From contig NZ_JAMBOB010000013.1 of assembly GCF_023715415.1 (NCBI RefSeq), forward strand, positions 1 to 64,000: a stretch of 64,000 bases of DNA, written 5' to 3'. The notes beneath the pieces were generated by a model. The model made no database searches, had not been told where the DNA came from, and saw only the letters and a program-made list of their open reading frames with translations. The first letter of the stretch is position 1. The number at the start of each line of letters is the position of its first letter. Shown in pieces: positions 42,655-51,172 of this stretch. Origin of the DNA: Neobacillus niacini (GTDB lineage Bacteria > Bacillota > Bacilli > Bacillales > Cytobacillaceae). The translations under genes and the position numbers were made by a program.

Positions 42655-43395
42655 GTGGTTAATTTAAAAGATGATGAGCGGCTGGATTATTTACTAGCAG
42701 AAAATTTAAGGATCATTCAAAGTCCATCTGTTTTTGCTTTCTCACTTGATGCTGTCTTATTAGCTCGATTTGTCTATGTTCCCATTCAAAAGGGAAACAT
42801 CATTGATTTATGCAGTGGAAATGGAGTTATACCATTGTTTTTAAGTGCTCGAACGAAAGGGAAGATTACCGGTGTAGAGATACAAGAGCGCTTATATGAT
42901 ATGGCCATAAGGAGTATTGAATATAATAATCTTGGGGACCGCCTTCAGATGATTCACGGTGATATAAAAGAGATCCCTAAACAGCTAGGACATGGGAAAT
43001 TTGATGTGGTTACCTGTAACCCTCCCTATTTTCCAACTCCCTCCAAAGAAGAAATGAATCCGAATGAGCACCTTGCCATTGCCCGCCATGAGATACTATG
43101 TACACTAGAGGATGCTGTAAAGGCTTCAAGTCAATTGGTCAGGCAGGGGGGAAAGGTGGCGTTTGTTCATCGTCCAGGACGTTTAATGGATATCATTTCG
43201 GCCTTGCGCCAGTATCGCCTTGAACCAAAGCGTATTCAGTTTGTGTACCCAAAGCAGGGGAAGGAGGCCAACACTCTGTTAATTGAAGCAATAAAAGATG
43301 GCAGTCCTGATTTAAAAATACTTCCTCCCTTATTTGTTTATAATGAAGAGGGGGAATACACGGTGGAAGTCAGAAAGATTTTATATGGAGAATAA
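42655..43395 (+). CDS. trmN6: tRNA1(Val) adenine-37 N6-methyltransferase family protein (YabB)
   Basis: A 246-residue SAM-dependent methyltransferase with the SAM loop IIDLCSGNGVIPL and the catalytic NPPY box (VTCNPPYFP) of N6-adenine methyltransferases; in E. coli the related enzyme modifies tRNA1(Val). The frame stays open back to 42406 over yabA, but GTG 42655 follows GAGGTGG and gives the family start. In B. subtilis yazA lies between this gene and rsmI; here they are 18 bases apart. Confidence 0.9.
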   Translation: MVNLKDDERLDYLLAENLRIIQSPSVFAFSLDAVLLARFVYVPIQKGNIIDLCSGNGVIPLFLSARTKGKITGVEIQERLYDMAIRSIEYNNLGDRLQMIHGDIKEIPKQLGHGKFDVVTCNPPYFPTPSKEEMNPNEHLAIARHEILCTLEDAVKASSQLVRQGGKVAFVHRPGRLMDIISALRQYRLEPKRIQFVYPKQGKEANTLLIEAIKDGSPDLKILPPLFVYNEEGEYTVEVRKILYGE

Positions 43396-43413
43396 AAGAA
43401 ACGGGTGGTCAAA

Positions 43414-44292
43414 GTGTGGCAGCAAAAAAGTTTTGAGAACGAGGCGCAAAAAGGAATCCTTTATCTTGTTCCGACTCCAATTGGCAATCTTGAAGATATG
43501 AGTTTTCGTGCTGTAAGAATTTTAAAGGAAGCAGATTTAATAGCTGCAGAGGATACAAGAAATACAAAAAAGCTATGCAATTACTTTGAGATTCAAACAC
43601 CAGTTGTCAGCTATCATGAACATAATAAAGAATCAAGCGGAGAGAAGCTCATTCACAAGATTAAGGAAGGCCTGAAGATTGCTTTAGTAAGTGATGCGGG
43701 TATGCCGGCTATTTCAGACCCAGGATATGAACTTGTAGAGGCAGCAATAAGTGAGAAGGTAACTGTAGTGCCTTTACCAGGAGCTAACGCAGCACTCCCA
43801 GCATTAATTGCCTCAGGGCTTACATGTCAGCCCTTCTATTTTTATGGTTTCTTAAGCCGAAGTAAAAAAGAAAAGAAAGCCGAGTTAGAGACCTTAAAGA
43901 AACAGACAGGAACTCTTGTATTTTATGAGTCGCCGCATCGACTTAAAGAAACCTTAACGAGTATGCACGATGTCCTTGGTAATCGTAAAGTAGCTATTTG
44001 CCGGGAGTTAACCAAAAAGTTTGAGGAATTTATTAGAGGAACCTTAGAGGAGATAATAGGGTGGGCAAATCAGGATGAGATTCGTGGTGAATTTTGTTTA
44101 ATTGTTGAAGGTGCAGATGAAAGTAAATTAAAGCAAGAAGAAATAACATGGTGGGAAACCTTGTCGATAGAAGAACATGTTAATCACTACATAAGTCTTA
44201 AGGAAGTTCCCTCAAAAGATGCTATTAAACAAACGGCAATGGACCGGGGGATAAGCAAGCGTGAGGTGTACCAGGCCTATCATATTAACTAG
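43414..44292 (+). CDS. rsmI: 16S rRNA (cytidine-1402-2'-O)-methyltransferase
   Basis: Methylates the ribose of C1402 in the decoding centre of 16S rRNA. The tetrapyrrole-methylase-fold enzyme has LVPTPIGNLEDMSFRA, AAEDTRNTKKL, SDAGMPAISDPG and VPLPGANA motifs. GTG 43405 is in frame, but GTG 43414 follows GGGTGG with a 5-base spacer and gives 292 residues, as in B. subtilis. It converges on abrB. Confidence 0.95.
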   Translation: MWQQKSFENEAQKGILYLVPTPIGNLEDMSFRAVRILKEADLIAAEDTRNTKKLCNYFEIQTPVVSYHEHNKESSGEKLIHKIKEGLKIALVSDAGMPAISDPGYELVEAAISEKVTVVPLPGANAALPALIASGLTCQPFYFYGFLSRSKKEKKAELETLKKQTGTLVFYESPHRLKETLTSMHDVLGNRKVAICRELTKKFEEFIRGTLEEIIGWANQDEIRGEFCLIVEGADESKLKQEEITWWETLSIEEHVNHYISLKEVPSKDAIKQTAMDRGISKREVYQAYHIN

Positions 44293-44296
44293 TACC

Positions 44297-44330
44297 CAAA
44301 AAAAAGCTTCTCCCTTTTAAGGAGAAGCTT
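44297..44330 (-). terminator. abrB terminator
   Basis: Perfect ten-base stem AAGCTTCTCC/GGAGAAGCTT followed by a T-run on the minus strand; it also ends rsmI. Confidence 0.85.
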
Positions 44331-44338
44331 ACTGTATA

Positions 44339-44623
44339 TTATTTTACTAATTCAAATTGGCTTTTGATTTCATTTACTAACTGCTCTGCGCCCTCACGGC
44401 TTAGGATGAGTTTTCCGCCAGCAAGTGCTAGGTTGTCATCAGAAACTTCACCTGTTACTTGGCAAGTCATATTTGGCTTGTATTTCTTTAAAATAATGCG
44501 CTCATCATCAACATAAATTTCCAGTGCATCTTTTTCAGCAATACCAAGTGTTCTTCTTAATTCGATTGGAATAACTACACGACCCAATTCATCAACTTTA
44601 CGGACAATACCTGTAGATTTCAT
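44339..44623 (-). CDS. abrB: transition-state regulator AbrB
   Basis: A 94-residue DNA-binding protein that represses many stationary-phase genes during growth. The swapped-hairpin DNA-binding domain (residues 1-53, STGIVRKVDELGRVVIPIELR) is nearly identical to B. subtilis AbrB; the C-terminal multimerisation domain follows. AGAGGAG precedes the ATG. The promoter upstream has tandem Spo0A boxes, so Spo0A~P is expected to shut it off at the onset of sporulation. Confidence 0.97.
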   Translation of the reverse strand: MKSTGIVRKVDELGRVVIPIELRRTLGIAEKDALEIYVDDERIILKKYKPNMTCQVTGEVSDDNLALAGGKLILSREGAEQLVNEIKSQFELVK

Positions 44624-44672
44624 ATTTACTAGCTCCTCTCATAATAAACCTATTAATTTATTTCTCTATCTA

Positions 44673-44689
44673 TTCGTCATTATTCGACA
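44673..44689 (-). promoter_or_regulatory. tandem Spo0A boxes on the abrB promoter
   Basis: On the minus strand TGTCGAA (44689-44683) and TGACGAA (44679-44673), ten bases apart and downstream of the abrB -10. This is the arrangement by which Spo0A~P represses abrB in B. subtilis. Confidence 0.85.
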
Positions 44690-44705
44690 TTATTTTTATA
44701 AATTA

Positions 44706-44734
44706 ATAATACCAGCCATTCCCATTTCCGTCAA
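44706..44734 (-). promoter_or_regulatory. sigma-A promoter of abrB
   Basis: On the minus strand TTGACG (44734-44729), 17 bases, TATTAT (44711-44706). Confidence 0.8.
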
Positions 44735-44996
44735 TTACTTTATAATAAAAAGTAATGGCAAATATTATCAGTTTACAAGAATGTTGATATATCAATAAAT
44801 AATGAATGACCATTCAATTGAAATAGAATTTTAATACTATTGTTAGATTAATATTGTTTTTTAAAATAAAATTTTAATTTCGACAAAAAACTACAATATT
44901 ATCTATTCCGTTAGTATAATTTTCGACAGGGATATATAGTTTTATGGGGGGAGCAGAGAAAAATATAAAATAAATCTTTGCTTATATTTGCGTTTA
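44735..44996. other. AT-rich divergent region between abrB and metG with further Spo0A-box matches
   Basis: No gene is supported. Two exact TTCGACA (Spo0A-box) sequences lie at 44879-44885 and 44922-44928, the second just after a TATAAT at 44915-44920. Whether Spo0A acts here is unknown. Confidence 0.5.
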
Positions 44997-45025
44997 TTGC
45001 ACATTTATTGATTTTTGGGTATATT
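44997..45025 (+). promoter_or_regulatory. sigma-A promoter of metG
   Basis: TTGCAC (44997-45002), 17 bases, TATATT (45020-45025); the expected start leaves a leader of about 65 bases. Confidence 0.5.
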
Positions 45026-45095
45026 TTGATGATATAAGAGAGTGAAAAAGGGCTATAATGATTTAATAGAAAAGTCCCTATTAGGAGGATATCAA

Positions 45096-47063
45096 ATGCA
45101 AGGAAAATTAAAAACGTTTTATCTTACTACTCCGATTTATTATCCAAGTGGAAATTTACATATTGGCCATGCGTATACAACAGTAGCTGGAGACGCAATG
45201 GCACGCTATAAAAGGATGCGCGGCTTTGATGTTATGTATTTAACAGGAACCGATGAGCACGGACAAAAAATCCAGCGCGTCGCTGCGGAAAAGGGGATTT
45301 CCCCGCAGCAGTATGTTGATGAAATTGTGGATGGGATTAAGGATTTATGGAAAAAGCTCGATATCTCCTATGATGATTTTATTCGAACTACGGATGAGAG
45401 ACATAAACAAATTGTCGAAGGGATTTTCGCTAGACTGCTGGAACAGGGAGATATTTACCTGGACAAGTATGAAGGATGGTATTGTACACCGTGTGAATCC
45501 TTTTATACGGACCGCCAGTTAGTGGAAGGAAATTGTCCTGATTGCGGCAGGGGAGTAGAAATTGTTAAAGAGGAATCTTACTTTTTCAAAATGAGTAAGT
45601 ATGTTGATCGATTATTGCAATACTATGAAGAAAATCCAGAGTTTATCCAGCCGGAATCACGTAAAAACGAGATGATAAATAATTTTATTAAGCCTGGTTT
45701 AGAGGATTTAGCCGTTTCTAGAACGACCTTTGATTGGGGAGTTAAGGTGCCGGGAGATCCCAAACACGTTATTTATGTATGGATTGATGCTTTATCGAAC
45801 TATATCACAGCTCTCGGTTATGGTACAGATAACGATAGTAAATACTTGAATTATTGGCCAGCTGATGTTCATCTTGTTGGAAAAGAAATTGTTCGTTTTC
45901 ATACGATTTATTGGCCTATCATGTTGATGGCGCTTGACCTGCCACTTCCTAAAAAGGTGTTTGCACATGGCTGGTTATTAATGAAAGACGGTAAGATGTC
46001 TAAATCAAAAGGAAATGTAGTAGATCCTGTCACATTGATTGACCGCTATGGTCTCGATGCCCTTCGCTATTATTTGTTAAGAGAAGTACCATTTGGGGCT
46101 GATGGTGTTTTTACACCAGAGGGATTTGTAGAAAGAATTAATTTTGATTTAGCGAATGACCTTGGCAACCTATTAAACCGAACAGTGGCGATGATTGAGA
46201 AATATTTTGATGGTGTCATTCCTGCTTATACAGATTCAACAGGTGAATTTGATGAAGCACTGCTTCAAGTTAATCGTGAAACCGTTATTAAATATGAGGA
46301 AGCCATGGAGAAAATGGAATTTTCAGTTGCGCTAACATCCATTTGGCAATTAGTAAGCAGAAGTAATAAATATATAGATGAAACACAGCCGTGGACATTA
46401 GCAAAGTCAGAAGAACGTAAAGATGAACTTGCAAGTGTAATGGTTCATTTAGCTGAAACCTTAAGGAGAACAGCGATTCTTCTCCAGCCTTTCTTAACGG
46501 TGACACCTAATGGAATTTTCCAACAGCTTGGTGTTACCGATGTGGAACTTAAAGCTTGGGAAAGCCTAGATACCTTTGGTGGAATTCCAAGTGGAACAAA
46601 GGTTTCGAAAGGAAATCCGTTGTTCCCACGCCTTGAAATTGCAGAAGAAGTTGAATTTATCCGTACTAAAATGGGAGGTTCAGCTCCAATGCTTGAGGAA
46701 AAACAAGTTGAAAAACAAGAAGAAAAGCCTGAGGAAATCGATGAAATTTCGATCGATGACTTTATGAAAATTGATTTGAGAGTAGCAGAGGTTATACAGG
46801 CCGAACCCATTAAAAAGGCAGATAAGCTTCTAAAGCTTCAGTTGGATTTAGGCTATGAAAAACGTCAAGTAGTCTCTGGTATTGCCCAATATTATAAGCC
46901 TGAGGATTTAGTTGGAAGAAAAGTAATTTGTATTACAAATCTAAAGCCGGTGAAACTACGTGGTGAATTATCACAAGGGATGATATTGGCAGGTTCAAAA
47001 GATGGATCCCTATCATTAGCCACAGTTGATCAATCATTGCCTAATGGTTCTAAAGTAAAGTAG
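45096..47063 (+). CDS. metG: methionyl-tRNA synthetase
   Basis: Charges tRNA(Met) with methionine. The 655-residue enzyme has HIGH (22-25), KMSKS near residue 300, the zinc-type cysteine knuckle (CTPCESF, CPDCGR), the anticodon-binding domain, and a C-terminal OB-fold tRNA-binding domain (about 550-655, IDLRVAEVIQAEPI). GTG 45042 is in frame, but ATG 45096 follows AGGAGG with a 7-base spacer and matches the family N-terminus. The gene is followed by a terminator, a repeat element and a parS site. Confidence 0.97.
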   Translation: MQGKLKTFYLTTPIYYPSGNLHIGHAYTTVAGDAMARYKRMRGFDVMYLTGTDEHGQKIQRVAAEKGISPQQYVDEIVDGIKDLWKKLDISYDDFIRTTDERHKQIVEGIFARLLEQGDIYLDKYEGWYCTPCESFYTDRQLVEGNCPDCGRGVEIVKEESYFFKMSKYVDRLLQYYEENPEFIQPESRKNEMINNFIKPGLEDLAVSRTTFDWGVKVPGDPKHVIYVWIDALSNYITALGYGTDNDSKYLNYWPADVHLVGKEIVRFHTIYWPIMLMALDLPLPKKVFAHGWLLMKDGKMSKSKGNVVDPVTLIDRYGLDALRYYLLREVPFGADGVFTPEGFVERINFDLANDLGNLLNRTVAMIEKYFDGVIPAYTDSTGEFDEALLQVNRETVIKYEEAMEKMEFSVALTSIWQLVSRSNKYIDETQPWTLAKSEERKDELASVMVHLAETLRRTAILLQPFLTVTPNGIFQQLGVTDVELKAWESLDTFGGIPSGTKVSKGNPLFPRLEIAEEVEFIRTKMGGSAPMLEEKQVEKQEEKPEEIDEISIDDFMKIDLRVAEVIQAEPIKKADKLLKLQLDLGYEKRQVVSGIAQYYKPEDLVGRKVICITNLKPVKLRGELSQGMILAGSKDGSLSLATVDQSLPNGSKVK

Positions 47064-47075
47064 ATAAACATTCAG

Positions 47076-47102
47076 AAAAGAGCCTTTATAGGCTCTTTTA
47101 AT
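47076..47102 (+). terminator. metG terminator
   Basis: Stem AAAAGAGCCT/AGGCTCTTTT, tetraloop TTAT, then AATTT. Confidence 0.85.
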
Positions 47103-47110
47103 TTGAGAGA

Positions 47111-47232
47111 TGTCTAGCTACAGCGCCTAGGGGCTCGGGGTCATAAGCCAATCCGTCAAGAAGGTTAAAGAGCAACCTTCTCGCCGGCTCGTCTTATGCC
47201 GGTCGCCCCTGTTCAAGGCGCTTCCGCTTTTA
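47111..47232. repeat. Bacillaceae intergenic hairpin repeat (about 120 bases)
   Basis: Starts TGTCTAGCTACAGCGCC and ends GGCGCTTCCGCTTTT. Nested arms pair: GGCGC ends, AGGGGC/GCCCCT, CATAAG/CTTATG and the central GAAGGTT/AACCTTC. I recognise the edge sequences as those of a palindromic repeat found in many copies between genes in Bacillus genomes. Non-coding; a decayed copy in opposite orientation is at 52377-52430. Confidence 0.75.
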
Positions 47233-47235
47233 AAT

Positions 47236-47251
47236 TGTTCCACGTGAAACA
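47236..47251. promoter_or_regulatory. parS chromosome-partition site (Spo0J/ParB and Noc-type family)
   Basis: TGTTCCACGTGAAACA is an exact match to the bacterial parS consensus TGTTNCACGTGAAACA bound by Spo0J (ParB). B. subtilis also has a parS near metS, so the site is positionally conserved and confirms the origin-proximal location. Confidence 0.93.
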
Positions 47252-47328
47252 AATTTCGTGGCATTTCCATTTTTTCTTTATATGTTCGACAAGAAATAGT
47301 GATGAAATTCAACAAAGGAGTTTGACTT

Positions 47329-48096
47329 ATGCTATTTGATACACATGTTCATTTAAATGCAGAACAATTTGAGGAAGACTTAGAAGAAGTAATTTCTAGG
47401 GCACAAGAGTCCGGAGTTTCGAAAATGGTTTGTGTGGGTTTTGACAGACCAACGATCAAAAGGGCAATGGAGCTTGCTGAAAGTTACGACTTTATCTATG
47501 CCTGTGTGGGCTGGCACCCTGTGGATGCGATTGATATGAGTGATGATGATTTACTCTGGATAGAAGAGTTAGCCTCTCACTCAAAGGTAGTGGCGATAGG
47601 GGAAATGGGGTTGGATTACCATTGGGACAAGTCTCCAAAAGACATCCAAAAAGAAGTGTTTCGGAAGCAAATCCGCTTGGCTAAAAAAGTGAAGCTTCCG
47701 ATTGTGATTCATAATCGGGAGGCAACAGCTGATATTGTAGAAATACTACAAGAGGAGGATGCTGCTGAAGTTGGAGGAATCATGCATTGCTTTAGCGGAA
47801 GTCCTGAGGTTGCTTTAGAATGTCTAAAAATGAATTTTCTTATCTCTTTAGGAGGTCCGATTACGTTCAAAAATGCCAAAAAACCCAAAGAAGTGGCAGC
47901 TGTCGTTCCGTTAGAAAAACTGCTGATTGAAACAGATTGCCCATATTTAGCTCCGCATCCTTATCGTGGAAAACGTAATGAACCAGGATATGTAAAGTTA
48001 GTTGCAGAGCAAATAGCAGAAATTAAAGGTATATCACTTGAAGAAGTGGCCATCGCCACGACTGCCAATGCGAAAAAATTATTCGACATAAACTGA
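47329..48096 (+). CDS. tatD: TatD family metal-dependent hydrolase (YabD)
   Basis: A 255-residue TIM-barrel metallohydrolase of the TatD family (DNase or D-aminoacyl-tRNA deacylase activities are reported for relatives). Metal ligands lie in DTHVHLN, GEMGLDYHW, VIHNREA, MHCFSG and ETDCPYLAP. The ATG follows AAAGGAG. Position between metG and yabE is conserved. Confidence 0.92.
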   Translation: MLFDTHVHLNAEQFEEDLEEVISRAQESGVSKMVCVGFDRPTIKRAMELAESYDFIYACVGWHPVDAIDMSDDDLLWIEELASHSKVVAIGEMGLDYHWDKSPKDIQKEVFRKQIRLAKKVKLPIVIHNREATADIVEILQEEDAAEVGGIMHCFSGSPEVALECLKMNFLISLGGPITFKNAKKPKEVAAVVPLEKLLIETDCPYLAPHPYRGKRNEPGYVKLVAEQIAEIKGISLEEVAIATTANAKKLFDIN

Positions 48097-48098
48097 TA

Positions 48099-48140
48099 GA
48101 CAAGCTTGTCGAAGTTAATAGAAGCTTGTCCAAACTTTTT
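48099..48140 (+). terminator. tatD terminator
   Basis: Nine-base arms GACAAGCTT/AAGCTTGTC followed by CAAACTTTTT. The left arm is part of the palindrome GACAAGCTTGTC. Confidence 0.6.
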
Positions 48141-48333
48141 AATATAACTTAAAGTTCTACATGCCTCCTTTTCCTCATAGGATAACCGTGTCGATAAGTT
48201 TCCCTTTGCAAATTTCCCAACTATATGCATAATAGGAAATACGTTCACAACAAATGCAAGGGTTGACAGCCGGCAGCATGTTTCTCAATAATCTCTCTGA
48301 GAGAAGGAGGCGTTTTTCATCGTATTCAAAAAC

Positions 48334-49512
48334 ATGAAAAACCTGTTTTCCAAGTCTTTGAGTAGAAAAAGGTTGGCGATCACTTTTGCTAGTTTTGTAG
48401 TTTTAGCAGCACTTCTTGGTTTTTCATACTATGAAGGATCTAAGTATACAGTTGCATTGACTCTTAACGGACAGCAAAAAGTAGTAAAAACGCATGCCAA
48501 TACAGTTAAGGATGTATTCGCTCAACTTGAAATACCACTCAACTCAAAAGACTACTTGTCACCTTCAGCTGATGCTAAGGTGAAAGACAATCAAGAGATT
48601 GTCTGGAAACAAGCAAAGCAGGTTAAAATTGTCCAAGACAACGAGAAAAAAACGATATGGACAACAGCAGGTACGGTCGCTGAGCTACTAAAAGAGCAGA
48701 AAATTGTATTGAACGAACAAGATGAAATTTCACCCAAGCCGCAGGAAACAATCAATAGCAAGATGGATATTCGCATTAAATTAGCTCTTCATCTTACACT
48801 AGTTGACGGCGGAAAAGAACAGCAAGTATGGTCCACTTCGGCTACGGTCGCTGACTTTTTAACACAACAGGGAATTAAACTTAATGAATTTGACCGAGTT
48901 GAACCGTCATTATCAGAGACAGTGAAAAGGGATGGCGTTATTAACGTCATACGCGTAGAAAAAGTCACCGATGTAGTGGAAGAACCAGTTCACTTTGCCG
49001 TGATCACCAAGAAAGATGAGAGCTTAGAAAAAGGAAAACAAGTAACTGTTAAAGATGGCAGACAGGGGCTTATTTCAAGAGAATATGAAGTCATCTTGGA
49101 AAACGGTAAAGAAGTTTCAAGAAAATTAATTAGTGAGCAGAGTCTTAGAGAGAAACTCGATAAAGTTGTGGCTGTTGGAACGAAGGAATTAGATATTCAG
49201 GTTTCCCGTGGAGCAGAAACTGGAACTGAGTTTTATGTTAATACTACTGCCTATACAGCTTATTGCAATGGCTGTTCAGGGGTAACAGCAACAGGATTTG
49301 ATTTGCGTAATAATCCAAATGCAAAAATAATTGCTGTGGATCCTCGTGTGATTCCGCTGGGAACAAAGGTTTATGTAGAAGGTTATGGCTATGCTGTAGC
49401 ATCTGATACAGGTGGAGCGATAAAGGGACATAAGATTGATGTTTTCTTTCCAACGAAAGCGGAGGCTTTCCGCTGGGGTGTTAGGAAGGTAAAAATCAAA
49501 ATATTACAATAA
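48334..49512 (+). CDS. yabE: cell-wall-active protein YabE (DUF348, G5 and 3D domains)
   Basis: A 392-residue secreted or membrane-anchored protein related to resuscitation-promoting factors. An N-terminal hydrophobic segment (about 13-33) is followed by three DUF348 repeats (about 35-195), a G5 domain (about 200-285) and the C-terminal 3D lytic domain (about 290-392) with TAYCNGCSGVTATG and SDTGGAIKGHKIDVFF. ATG 48334 is 23 bases from the nearest good ribosome site (GGAGG, 48306-48310); see findings. In B. subtilis yabE is held down by an antisense RNA; I cannot see whether that applies here. Confidence 0.9.
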   Translation: MKNLFSKSLSRKRLAITFASFVVLAALLGFSYYEGSKYTVALTLNGQQKVVKTHANTVKDVFAQLEIPLNSKDYLSPSADAKVKDNQEIVWKQAKQVKIVQDNEKKTIWTTAGTVAELLKEQKIVLNEQDEISPKPQETINSKMDIRIKLALHLTLVDGGKEQQVWSTSATVADFLTQQGIKLNEFDRVEPSLSETVKRDGVINVIRVEKVTDVVEEPVHFAVITKKDESLEKGKQVTVKDGRQGLISREYEVILENGKEVSRKLISEQSLREKLDKVVAVGTKELDIQVSRGAETGTEFYVNTTAYTAYCNGCSGVTATGFDLRNNPNAKIIAVDPRVIPLGTKVYVEGYGYAVASDTGGAIKGHKIDVFFPTKAEAFRWGVRKVKIKILQ

Positions 49513-49521
49513 GTTTAACGG

Positions 49522-49557
49522 TGCAGAGGTTATCATAGCCTCTGCATTTTGCTTTTT
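49522..49557 (+). terminator. yabE terminator
   Basis: Stem TGCAGAGG/CCTCTGCA followed by TTTTGCTTTTT. Confidence 0.82.
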
Positions 49558-49708
49558 CTCTAATATTCATTATACTTACAACGAATACATTAAGGTATTT
49601 ACTTCATAATATGAAGACATTTGTTAATATAGACGATGGACATTACAAAAATGTTTCAATTATTTTTCGATTTTTTATATTTTTTATCATTCACGTACGG
49701 AGGAAATA

Positions 49709-50269
49709 ATGAAGATTAAAGAATTCATTGTGGTGGAGGGGAAAGACGATACCACCACGATTAAACGAGCCGTTGATGCAGATACGATTGAAACCAATGG
49801 TTCTGCAATTAATGAAGAAACCATTGAAAGAATTAAAAGAGCACAAGAAACTAGAGGGGTGATTATTTTTACAGACCCCGACTACCCAGGTGAGAAAATC
49901 AGGAAAACGATTGCTGAAAAAGTACCAGGTGCAAAACATGCCTTTTTACCGAAGGAAGTCGCCATCGCTAAAAATGGAAAAGGCCTGGGTGTTGAACATG
50001 CCTCTTTAGAGGCAATTAGAAATGCATTAAGAGATGCACAAATCATGTCAGATACCATCAAAGAGGAAATCACACAAGAGGATTTAATTACAGCAGGACT
50101 CATTGGAGGAGCAGGTTCGAAAGAGAGAAGGACCATGTTGGGAAAAATTTTGAAAATCGGATATACCAATGGAAAGCAGCTTTATAAAAGGTTGATGATG
50201 TTTCAAATCAGCAGGCAGGAATTTGCAGAGGCACTTGCAGTTGTGATACAGGAGGAAAAAAATGAATAA
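49709..50269 (+). CDS. rnmV: ribonuclease M5
   Basis: Matures the 5' and 3' ends of 5S rRNA. The 186-residue protein has the Toprim domain at the N-terminus (EFIVVEGKDDTTTIKRA and IFTDPDYPGEKIRK with the acidic metal residues). GGAGG precedes ATG 49709. It overlaps rsmA by 8 bases, so the two are co-translated. Confidence 0.95.
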   Translation: MKIKEFIVVEGKDDTTTIKRAVDADTIETNGSAINEETIERIKRAQETRGVIIFTDPDYPGEKIRKTIAEKVPGAKHAFLPKEVAIAKNGKGLGVEHASLEAIRNALRDAQIMSDTIKEEITQEDLITAGLIGGAGSKERRTMLGKILKIGYTNGKQLYKRLMMFQISRQEFAEALAVVIQEEKNE

Positions 50270-51140
50270 GGACATTGCTACACCGATTCGAACACGAGCC
50301 ATTCTTGAGAAATATGGATTTTCTTTTAAGAAAAGTTTGGGCCAAAACTTTTTAATTGATACAAATATCTTACATAGAATTGTTGATTTTGCAGAAATGG
50401 GTGAAAACACTGGTGCGATTGAAATTGGTCCTGGTATTGGTGCGCTGACAGAACAGCTTGCCCGCAGAAGTAAAAAAGTGGTTGCCTTTGAAATTGATCA
50501 AAGATTACTGCCGATATTATCAGATACTCTTTCACCATATGAAAATGTAAAAGTCATCCATAAAGATATTCTAGAAGCAGATGTTCAGGAAGTCATAGAT
50601 ACAGAATTCACGAATGTTGATGATCTTATGGTTGTTGCCAATCTCCCGTACTACGTGACGACACCGATTATCATGAAGCTGCTTGAGGAACAGATTCCAA
50701 TACGTGGTATCGTTTGTATGCTTCAAAAAGAGGTCGCAGACCGCATTTCAGCTAGTCCAGGGACAAAGGAATACGGATCTCTTTCCATCGCTGTACAGTA
50801 CTATACAAAGGCCGAGACAGTCATGATAGTCCCTAAAACAGTATTCGTCCCTCAGCCAAATGTAGATTCAGCTGTAATCCGCTTAACAAGAAGAGAAAAG
50901 CCAGCGGTAATCGTAAAAGATGAAAAATTCTTTTTCCAAGTAACACGGGCAAGTTTTGCGCAAAGAAGAAAAACAATACTAAATAATTTAACCAGTCAGC
51001 TTCAGGATGGGAAGGAAAAGAAGGAAGAAATTATTCGTGCATTAAATGCAGCTGGAATTGAGCCGACGAGAAGAGGGGAAACTCTTTCCGTTGAGGAATT
51101 TGGAAAATTGAGTGATGAGCTATATACCTACTTTCAATAG
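50262..51140 (+). CDS. rsmA: 16S rRNA (adenine-1518/1519-N6)-dimethyltransferase
   Basis: Also called KsgA. Dimethylates two adenines in the 3' hairpin of 16S rRNA. The 292-residue enzyme has the FKKSLGQNFL N-terminus, SAM loop IEIGPGIGALTEQL, and the catalytic NLPYYVTTPI box. AGGAGG within rnmV precedes ATG 50262. It ends in a strong terminator. Confidence 0.96.
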   Translation: MNKDIATPIRTRAILEKYGFSFKKSLGQNFLIDTNILHRIVDFAEMGENTGAIEIGPGIGALTEQLARRSKKVVAFEIDQRLLPILSDTLSPYENVKVIHKDILEADVQEVIDTEFTNVDDLMVVANLPYYVTTPIIMKLLEEQIPIRGIVCMLQKEVADRISASPGTKEYGSLSIAVQYYTKAETVMIVPKTVFVPQPNVDSAVIRLTRREKPAVIVKDEKFFFQVTRASFAQRRKTILNNLTSQLQDGKEKKEEIIRALNAAGIEPTRRGETLSVEEFGKLSDELYTYFQ

Positions 51141-51169
51141 ACCTTTCTAGGTCTATTTTTTTTTTTTTT
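51136..51169 (+). terminator. rsmA terminator
   Basis: Stem AATAGACCT/AGGTCTATT overlapping the stop codon, then fourteen consecutive T. Confidence 0.9.
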
Positions 51170-51172
51170 AAC

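Noticed and set aside
44941..44976. Nine-codon frame MGGAEKNIK ahead of metG
   Set aside because: Too short, its G-run doubles as a false ribosome site, and nothing supports translation.
46445..46810. 121-codon minus-strand frame inside metG, serine-rich
   Set aside because: Antisense shadow; the serine and cysteine richness comes from complementing glutamate and lysine codons.
47285..47291. Single TTCGACA (Spo0A box) before tatD, and similar ones near 48082 and 48108
   Set aside because: A seven-base motif is expected several times by chance in 64 kb; unlike the abrB sites these are isolated.
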